DNA of 64,000 nucleotides from Accumulibacter sp. (lineage in GTDB: Bacteria > Pseudomonadota > Gammaproteobacteria > Burkholderiales > Rhodocyclaceae), in assembly GCF_029255285.1 (NCBI RefSeq), contig NZ_JAPUVI010000104.1, positions 26,068 through 90,067 of the forward strand. Direction: 5' to 3'. The position numbers and the translations under genes were made by a program. Positions 28,536 through 36,627 of this stretch are shown here, in pieces. Every line of letters begins with the position of its first letter. Position 1 is the stretch's first letter. The notes under the pieces were generated by a model, which was not told the DNA's origin, ran no database searches, and saw nothing but the letters and a program-made list of their open reading frames with translations.

Positions 28536-31103
28536 ATGAGCAAGAAACTGATCATCACCGAGAAACCTTCTGTCGCCGCCGACATTGCGCGCGCGCTCGG
28601 CGGCTTCGTGCGGAACGACGACTATTTTGAGAGTGACTCCTATGTTCTCTCCTCGGCCATCGGTCATTTGCTGGAGTTGGCTTGTCCCGAAGAGTACGAG
28701 GTTAAGCGAGGAAAGTGGTCGTTCGCGCATCTTCCGGTCATTCCGCCGCACTTCGCGCTGCAGCCGATTGCTAAGACCGAAGCGCGGCTCAAGCTCCTGG
28801 TTCGCCTGATCAAACGCAAGGACGTCGTTGGCCTGGTCAACGCTTGTGACGCCGGGCGTGAGGGTGAATTGATTTTCAACTACATCAATCAGCATGCGGG
28901 GAGCGGTAAGCCCGTCGAGCGTTTGTGGCTTCAATCGATGACACCCCAGGCAATCCGAGACGGTTTCTCGCATCTGCGAACCGGGGCGGAAATGCGTGGT
29001 TTGGGCGATGCGGCGGTCTGCCGGTCGGAGTCCGACTGGTTGGTCGGCATCAATGGCACGCGCGCAATGACCGCCTTCAACTCGAAAACCGGCGGTTTTC
29101 ACCTGACCACGGTGGGTCGCGTTCAGACGCCGACACTGGCGCTGATGGTCGAGCGTGAGGACAGGATACGCAAGTTTTTGCCGCGCTCCTACTGGGAACT
29201 CGAAGGGCTATTCGCCTGCGCCGCTGGAGAATACCGTGGCCGATGGTTCGACGAGAATTTCAAAGGTAAGGAGGAGGACGAGCACGCGCGAGCTGAACGC
29301 CTGTGGGACGCGGAGCGAGCGGCGGCACTGCAGCGAAAGTGCCTCGGACACGAAGGGGACGTTCAGGAGGAGTCCAAGGCATCGACGCAACTGTCACCGT
29401 TGCTTTTTGATCTCACGAGCTTGCAGCGCGAGGCGAACAGCCGTTTCGGTTTCTCGGCCAAGGCCACCTTGGGCCTTGCCCAGGCGCTCTACGAGAAGCA
29501 CAAGATCCTCACCTATCCGCGTACCGACTCACGCGCTCTCCCCGAGGATTATCGACAAACGGTTGTCGACACACTATCGATGCTGACCGGCGATGGTGCG
29601 GGCAAGGGGCACGACGAAAGCACGCTGGCTCGCTACGCGGGTTTCGCCGAAAGAATACTGGCGATGAAATGGGTCGTCCCTAACAAGCGCATCTTCAACG
29701 ACGCCAAGGTTTCGGATCACTTCGCAATCATCCCTACGCTGCAGGCGCCAAGGCATCTGTCGGAACCCGAGATGAAGCTATACGACATGGTCGTAAAGCG
29801 TTTTCTCGCTGTCTTTTTTCCGGCTGCGGAGTTTCTCGTCACCACGCGTATCACACGGGTCGCCGGAGAGCCGTTCAAGACAGAGGGCAAGGTGCTGGTC
29901 AGTCCAGGCTGGTTGGCGGTGTACGGCCGTGAGGCGCAGGAAGGTGAAGAAGGCAATCTGGTCGCCGTTCAGGCGGAGGAGCGAGTGCATGCCCGAGATA
30001 TGGTTCTCAGTGCTCACCAGACGCGCCCGCCAGCCCGCTACTCGGAGGCCAGCCTGCTGACGGCCATGGAGGGAGCTGGCAAATCCATGGACGACGAGGA
30101 GTTGCGCACCGCGATGGCCGGCCGTGGACTTGGCACACCTGCCACCCGAGCGCAAATCATCGAGAATCTGCTCGCCGAACAGTACTTGCACCGCGAGGGC
30201 CGGGAACTCATACCGACGGCGAAAGCCTTCTCTCTCATGACTTTGTTGAATGGGCTCGGCATTCCCGAGCTGACGGCGCCGGAGCTGACCGGCGAATGGG
30301 AGTGGAAGCTTGCGCGAATGGAGCGTGGGGAACTGGCACGCAGCGAGTTTATGAATGAGATCGCGGCGATGACGCAGCGTATCGTCGATCGAGCCAAGAG
30401 TTACGACAGCGACACGGTCCCCGGCGACTTCGGGGAGTTGTCGACACCTTGCCCCAGATGCGGCGGTCTGATCAAGGAAAGCTACAAAAAATTCCAGTGC
30501 CAGTCCTGCGACTTTTCGCTTTGGAAAATCGTTGCCGGCCGCCAGTTCGAGGCCGCTGAAATCGAGCAACTACTGATGTCTCGACGGATCGGCCCACTCA
30601 GCGGTTTTCGCAACAAGATGGGGCGTCCGTTCAATGCGATCGTTCAACTCAACGCGGAGAACGCTCCGGAATTCGACTTTGGCCAGAGTAGCAGTGGCGC
30701 CGAAGGATCCGGCGAGGAAGTCGATTTCTCGCAAAGCAAAGCTTTGGGCGTCTGCCCGAAATGTGGCGCTTCGGTCTTCGAACACGGCATGTCTTACGTT
30801 TGCGAAAAGTCGATCGGTGCCGCCAAGAGCTGCGACTTTCGCTCAGGAAAAGTCATTCTGCAGCAGGCGGTCGAAGCGGAGCAGATGCAGAAGCTTCTCA
30901 GTAGTGGGCGTACCGACTTGCTCCGGGACTTCGTATCTGCGCGCACTCGGCGAAAATTTTCGGCTTATCTCGTACGCTCCTCGGACGGTAAGGTCGGCTT
31001 CGAATTCGAAAAACGCGAACCAAGAGCGCAAGCGAAGCGGAGTTCCGGGCCGACAGCGAGTGGCGCACGCTCAGCCGGCCGCAAGAAAGCTGCTACCGGC
31101 TAG
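28536..31103 (+). CDS. topB: DNA topoisomerase III (TopB type)
   Basis: An 855-residue type IA topoisomerase. The Toprim domain begins KKLIITEKPSVAADIARAL and includes NACDAGREGELIF; the catalytic tyrosine is Tyr327 in ILTYPRTDSR. After the core, the C terminus has topoisomerase zinc-finger-like Cys patterns (CPRCGGLIKESYKKFQCQSC and CPKCG..C) and a basic tail (SGARSAGRKKAATG). It relaxes and decatenates DNA through single-strand passage. The ATG at 28536 starts the conserved N terminus; the open frame upstream is non-conserved. This DUF494-topB adjacency is typical of betaproteobacteria. Confidence 0.95.
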   Translation: MSKKLIITEKPSVAADIARALGGFVRNDDYFESDSYVLSSAIGHLLELACPEEYEVKRGKWSFAHLPVIPPHFALQPIAKTEARLKLLVRLIKRKDVVGLVNACDAGREGELIFNYINQHAGSGKPVERLWLQSMTPQAIRDGFSHLRTGAEMRGLGDAAVCRSESDWLVGINGTRAMTAFNSKTGGFHLTTVGRVQTPTLALMVEREDRIRKFLPRSYWELEGLFACAAGEYRGRWFDENFKGKEEDEHARAERLWDAERAAALQRKCLGHEGDVQEESKASTQLSPLLFDLTSLQREANSRFGFSAKATLGLAQALYEKHKILTYPRTDSRALPEDYRQTVVDTLSMLTGDGAGKGHDESTLARYAGFAERILAMKWVVPNKRIFNDAKVSDHFAIIPTLQAPRHLSEPEMKLYDMVVKRFLAVFFPAAEFLVTTRITRVAGEPFKTEGKVLVSPGWLAVYGREAQEGEEGNLVAVQAEERVHARDMVLSAHQTRPPARYSEASLLTAMEGAGKSMDDEELRTAMAGRGLGTPATRAQIIENLLAEQYLHREGRELIPTAKAFSLMTLLNGLGIPELTAPELTGEWEWKLARMERGELARSEFMNEIAAMTQRIVDRAKSYDSDTVPGDFGELSTPCPRCGGLIKESYKKFQCQSCDFSLWKIVAGRQFEAAEIEQLLMSRRIGPLSGFRNKMGRPFNAIVQLNAENAPEFDFGQSSSGAEGSGEEVDFSQSKALGVCPKCGASVFEHGMSYVCEKSIGAAKSCDFRSGKVILQQAVEAEQMQKLLSSGRTDLLRDFVSARTRRKFSAYLVRSSDGKVGFEFEKREPRAQAKRSSGPTASGARSAGRKKAATG

Positions 31104-31129
31104 TGGCCGCGGTGGGGGGTATCGTCTGC

Positions 31130-31145
31130 CGTTTCACGTGAAACG
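31130..31145. other. parS-like centromere palindrome (CGTTTCACGTGAAACG)
   Basis: A perfect 16-bp palindrome in the short gap between convergent topB and oxyR. Its core GTTTCACGTGAAAC is the classic ParB-binding parS sequence. Being the second such site, 7.1 kb from the one at 24055, it is unlikely to be chance and supports an origin-proximal position for this segment. Confidence 0.85.
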
Positions 31146-31186
31146 CTTTTCCTTCTTCGCCGTCGCTAGTCCGATCCCCCATATTC

Positions 31187-32098
31187 TCAGTTCGTGTGGA
31201 CTCCGGCCGGCGGGGAGTCGAGAATCGCCGCTCTCAGGACATCGATAGCTTGCGGACGCGGGAAAGTCGCCCGCCAAGCGATGACCACCTTGCGCTCTGG
31301 GGCGGGCGCGCTGAACTCGCGATACTGAAGCAGCGGATCGTCCGCTGGCCACGAGGCGGCAGCCGACGCGGGAACGACCGATATGCCAGCCCCACTGGCC
31401 ACCATATAACGGATCGTTTCGAGGGAGCTTCCCTCCAGCGCGCCGTCGGTGCCACCGGGCGCCGCCAAGTTGGGGCAAGCCTGTACCACCTGATCTCGAA
31501 AACAGTTCCCCTTGCCTAGAAGTAGCAAGTTCTCGACCGCCACCTCGTCAACATCGATCAGCCCTCGGCGCGCCAGCGGATGTCCGGCCGGGATCAGCAC
31601 ACGGAAGGGTTCGCGATAGACCACGCGTGATACGACACCCGGCTCAGCAAACGGCAGCGCAACGACAATCGCGTCAAGGTCGCCGCGCCGCAACTGTGCC
31701 GCCAGGCTGACGGTGAAGTTCTCTTGCAGGAAAAGGGGCATCCGTGGCGCGCGCGCATGCAAGGCCGGGATCAAGCGCGGCAACAGATAGGGCGCGATCG
31801 TATAGATGACGCCGAGGCGCAATGGACCTTGTAGCGGATCCTTGCCCTGCGTGACTACTTCTCTGAGTCGTTCGGCTTCCTCCAGAACACGTTCAGCCTG
31901 CCGCGCGATCTGTTCGCCAATCGTTGTCAGGCGCACATCCGCTGATGACCGTTCGAAGAGAACCACACCAAACCTCTGTTCGACCTTTTTCAGCGCCACC
32001 GACAAGGTCGGTTGGCTCACGTGGCACTTTTCGGCTGCCCGCCCAAAGTGTCTTTCACGTGCGAGCGTCACGATGTAACGCAATTCAGTCAGTGTCAT
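31187..32098 (-). CDS. oxyR: Hydrogen peroxide-sensing regulator OxyR (LysR family)
   Basis: A 303-residue LysR-type regulator. The N-terminal helix-turn-helix is FGRAAEKCHVSQPTLSVALKKVE. The redox pair falls exactly at Cys199 and Cys208 (GKGNCFRDQVVQACP), the E. coli OxyR numbering, with Arg201 and Asp202 conserved between. Peroxide would form a disulfide and activate antioxidant genes. No catalase or peroxiredoxin gene lies in the window, so its targets are elsewhere. The ATG at 32098 is chosen by homology; 18 further in-frame codons upstream are not part of the family. Confidence 0.95.
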   Translation of the reverse strand: MTLTELRYIVTLARERHFGRAAEKCHVSQPTLSVALKKVEQRFGVVLFERSSADVRLTTIGEQIARQAERVLEEAERLREVVTQGKDPLQGPLRLGVIYTIAPYLLPRLIPALHARAPRMPLFLQENFTVSLAAQLRRGDLDAIVVALPFAEPGVVSRVVYREPFRVLIPAGHPLARRGLIDVDEVAVENLLLLGKGNCFRDQVVQACPNLAAPGGTDGALEGSSLETIRYMVASGAGISVVPASAAASWPADDPLLQYREFSAPAPERKVVIAWRATFPRPQAIDVLRAAILDSPPAGVHTN

Positions 32099-32234
32099 GG
32101 CGATCGATCCAAGATTCGTAGTGCACTTCTTTCCTCCTGCCTTCCCCGCCAATTCACGATCGCCTGATCATCATTATTTCCCCCAAACACCTCGGTGGCC
32201 TACGCCCGTTGCCCCAAACCTCACTTCGTGCGCT

Positions 32235-32942
32235 TTAGTCACGTCGCACAACGAGCTGTACTTGCTCCGCCTCCAGCCACATCCAGTGGCCCACGGCCAG
32301 CGCGGTAGGCAACGCGAAACCACCGATCGCGACACGATGCAATGCCTCGACACGATTGCCGATGGCAGCGACCATACGTCTGACCAAGTGGTACCGGCCG
32401 AGCGTCACAGTCAGCCGAAGACGCCGCTCGTCCAGCCGAAGACAGGCAGCGGCAGCGATCGGCTGTGCTTCGCCATGCAGCAACACTCCACCACGCAGTG
32501 CCTCGAGCTGCGCTTCATCGACAGCGTGCCGCGTGCTGACCTCATACACTTTTGGCACCTGCTTGCGCGGCGACGTGCAAGTGTGAATGAAGTCGCCGTC
32601 GTCGGTGAGCAGAAGCAGGCCGGTGGTGTCCTCATCAAGCCGACCGACCGCCTGAACTCCGCGGCGCACCAGCGGCTGGGGCAGCAACGAATACACGCTT
32701 GGGTGGCAGCTTGGCCGGTGCGAGCACTCGTAACCCGCCGGTTTGTGTAGTGCCAAATACACCGACCGCCGGTAGGTCCACACGTCGCCGTCCACCGTGA
32801 AGCTCAAACCCTCCGCTTCAAAGTCGGCCAGCGGATCATCGCAGCACTGACCCCGAACGCTGACTCGACCCGCGCTGACCATGGCGCGGCACTCGGCGCG
32901 ACTGCCAAAACCTTGAGTTCTAAGTAAACGCTCCAGTTCCAT
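32235..32942 (-). CDS. rsuA: 16S rRNA pseudouridine synthase RsuA family
   Basis: A 235-residue pseudouridine synthase. An N-terminal S4-like RNA-binding domain (LERLLRTQGFGSRAECRAMV) precedes the catalytic domain with the signature VGRLDEDTTGLLLLTDDGDF, whose Asp is the nucleophile. GRYHLVRRMVAAIGNRVEALHR is the typical C-terminal motif. RsuA modifies position 516 of 16S rRNA; closely related enzymes act on 23S rRNA, so the target is an inference. Confidence 0.9.
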   Translation of the reverse strand: MELERLLRTQGFGSRAECRAMVSAGRVSVRGQCCDDPLADFEAEGLSFTVDGDVWTYRRSVYLALHKPAGYECSHRPSCHPSVYSLLPQPLVRRGVQAVGRLDEDTTGLLLLTDDGDFIHTCTSPRKQVPKVYEVSTRHAVDEAQLEALRGGVLLHGEAQPIAAAACLRLDERRLRLTVTLGRYHLVRRMVAAIGNRVEALHRVAIGGFALPTALAVGHWMWLEAEQVQLVVRRD

Positions 32943-33118
32943 TGATCTTCTATCGGTTGCGAAGGCCACTCGGTCCCAGCGCCAGTCTACCGACGAACAA
33001 GACAAACGGCCGACAATAGACTATTGTTCTTCCTGGTGCCAGCGATGCCAGTAAGCAGCAAACGGCGTCTCGCAAGTCGCCCCTTCTACGTTCATGGTAA
33101 GCTCAAGGAGACGCGATC

Positions 33119-33436
33119 ATGCTCGTCAAATTCACTTCCAGCACTTCCGGACAGATCATGATGTTCGCCACCGTCGCGCGACCACTGCTCCAACTGATCG
33201 GCAAGGACTGCAACGCGCGCGGCGTGATTACCAACGAGCAGTTAGCCGACGCAATCCAGCGATTGCGTATGGCCAGCGCCGAAAGCAAAGCTGATCAGCC
33301 GGCCGAGAGCGACGAGGACGCGGAGGAGGGAGAGAAAATCGGCTTTGGCCAACGCGCTTTCCCCCTAATAGAACTTCTCGAGTGGACGCGCAAAGAGGAC
33401 GGCTACGTCCTTTGGGACGCGGCTAGCGACTTCTGA
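33119..33436 (+). CDS. DUF1840 protein
   Basis: A 105-residue protein of the DUF1840 family, common in betaproteobacteria. It opens with MLVKFTSSTSGQIMMFATVA, carries an acidic middle segment (ESDEDAEEGEK) and ends with GFGQRAFPLIELLEWTRKEDGYVLWD. The function is unknown. AAGGAG lies ten bases before the ATG. It converges on thiC across a strong hairpin. Confidence 0.9.
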   Translation: MLVKFTSSTSGQIMMFATVARPLLQLIGKDCNARGVITNEQLADAIQRLRMASAESKADQPAESDEDAEEGEKIGFGQRAFPLIELLEWTRKEDGYVLWDAASDF

Positions 33437-33477
33437 CCGAACTGTCGCCCGGCAAGTAATCGATCGGAAGTGTGTCC

Positions 33478-33509
33478 GGAGGGCTGCCACCGGTCGGTGC
33501 CAGCCCTCC
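33478..33509. terminator. Hairpin between convergent DUF1840 gene and thiC
   Basis: Arms GGAGGGCTGCCACCG and CGGTGCCAGCCCTCC pair with one mismatch around a two-base loop. There is no U tract. The position between two converging genes suggests a shared, possibly Rho-assisted, bidirectional terminator. Confidence 0.6.
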
Positions 33510-33548
33510 GCCGCTTCCCGCGCCGGCGCCCTCTCGCGGCCCCGAGTC

Positions 33549-35561
<2,013 letters not shown>

Positions 35562-35567
35562 TTACCA

Positions 35568-35664
35568 AAGGCGCTCCGCTTTCCTACGACGGCATGACCC
35601 GAACAGGTTCGAAGGGATTGACTCAGCCATCGCCAGATAGCGGCGCGGCACCCCCGAAGTGCCC
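35568..35664 (-). ncRNA. TPP riboswitch (THI element) in the thiC leader
   Basis: The minus strand reads GGGGGTGCC, then GGCTGAGTCAATCCC, then TTCGAACCTGTTCGGGTCATG followed by CCGTCGTAGGAAAG. These are the conserved pyrimidine- and pyrophosphate-sensing blocks of the THI box (CTGAGA-like, GAACCTG, GGGT-ATGCC, CGTAGGGA). Boundaries are approximate. About 100 bases separate it from thiC. No clear terminator hairpin with a T run follows, so control of translation is more likely than of transcription (inference). Confidence 0.9.
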
Positions 35665-35920
35665 CCTCAAGTTACTGGAAATTCAGGCTATTAGCAATAG
35701 AGTTAGAGGTACGGACGGCGAACGAAGGGGGCACTGGCCTGCCACACTACACGCGCTCCACAACCGGCCCCGCCTCTAGCCAAATTGCGTAGCATCCTCG
35801 CGCCAACAAAAAAGCAGTGTCGACGATCCGGCAGGCAAGTCGATTCGACGTTGTCCGCGGGGCCACCCGGACAGTGTAGCCCCGGAGCAGTGCATGGTTA
35901 CTGACTTCGCGTGACTCAGC
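35665..35920. other. Intergenic region upstream of the thiC riboswitch
   Basis: This stretch lies between the thiC leader and the glycine-zipper lipoprotein gene. It should contain the thiC promoter and the end of the caspase-unit transcript. I see no confident promoter, terminator or gene in it. Confidence 0.3.
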
Positions 35921-36604
35921 TCAGTTGGCCATGGCCAGGAGAAAGCCGTCTTCGAGTACGGATACCTTGTACGAGTTTTCCTTGTACGTCTGGTTGTTGG
36001 CAACGAGAGTGGTCTTGACTGTGTACTTCTTGCCTTTCGCCGACGCCGGCAACTTGAACTTGGAGTTGGTCTGATAACGTCCGGCACCGTCGACCGCTGC
36101 CACACGCTCGCTTTTCTCTTCGATCAACTTGTTGTTCTCATCGTAAATGGCGTATTGCTGGGTCACTTCCGGCGCTTTGTCGCCGTAACCGATGAGGTCG
36201 GTGTTCGATGTCACCTGCACTTCGCGCTGTCCATCCTTATCGACGGTACCAGGTTTCACCACGGTATCAAACTTGGCCGGCTTGACTTCGTCTTTCGGGA
36301 TCACTTGGCCTTTCTTCTTCTTGTATTCCGCATTCACCTCGTTGGCACTTGATACCTTTTTCGATTCGAAATACCAGCCAATCATAAAACCGACTGCCGC
36401 GCCAGCCGCCGCGCCAACCAGACAGCCCTTCCCGCCGCTCACCACTGAGCCGACGGCACAACCGGCAGCGGCGCCAATGAGCGCTCCGGTCGCCCGGTCG
36501 TCCAGCCGAGTTGTGCCATCCGGATTCGTAACGCAAGCCGAAAGAAGCATTACGCTCGCCATCGCTGCTGCGCAAGCGCGCAAGCTGAAGCAACTCGTGG
36601 TCAT
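35921..36604 (-). CDS. Lipoprotein with glycine-zipper segment
   Basis: A 227-residue predicted lipoprotein: lipobox LLSAC, then a Gly/Ala-rich hydrophobic stretch (ATGALIGAAAGCAVGSVVSG, LVGAAAGAAVGFMIGWYF) of glycine-zipper type, and a ~140-residue hydrophilic C-terminal domain, largely beta-like, which I do not recognise. Glycine zippers insert into or associate with the outer membrane. GGGGG is upstream of the ATG. It is the last gene of the four-gene unit after the WD40-caspase gene, 23 bases away. A role in anchoring or stabilising the neighbouring export apparatus is inference. Confidence 0.8.
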   Translation of the reverse strand: MTTSCFSLRACAAAMASVMLLSACVTNPDGTTRLDDRATGALIGAAAGCAVGSVVSGGKGCLVGAAAGAAVGFMIGWYFESKKVSSANEVNAEYKKKKGQVIPKDEVKPAKFDTVVKPGTVDKDGQREVQVTSNTDLIGYGDKAPEVTQQYAIYDENNKLIEEKSERVAAVDGAGRYQTNSKFKLPASAKGKKYTVKTTLVANNQTYKENSYKVSVLEDGFLLAMAN

Positions 36605-36627
36605 CCTAATTCCCCCTTTTAATAAAA

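Noticed and set aside
28281-29102. 273-codon minus-strand open frame over topB
   Set aside because: It is a shadow of topB, which has an intact Toprim domain.
32056-32069. TTTCACGTGCGAG as a third parS-like site
   Set aside because: Only the left half-site matches; the right half is not symmetric and it lies inside oxyR.
35600-35625. TTCGAA-containing segment resembling a tRNA T-loop
   Set aside because: It belongs to the TPP riboswitch; no acceptor or anticodon stem can be formed.
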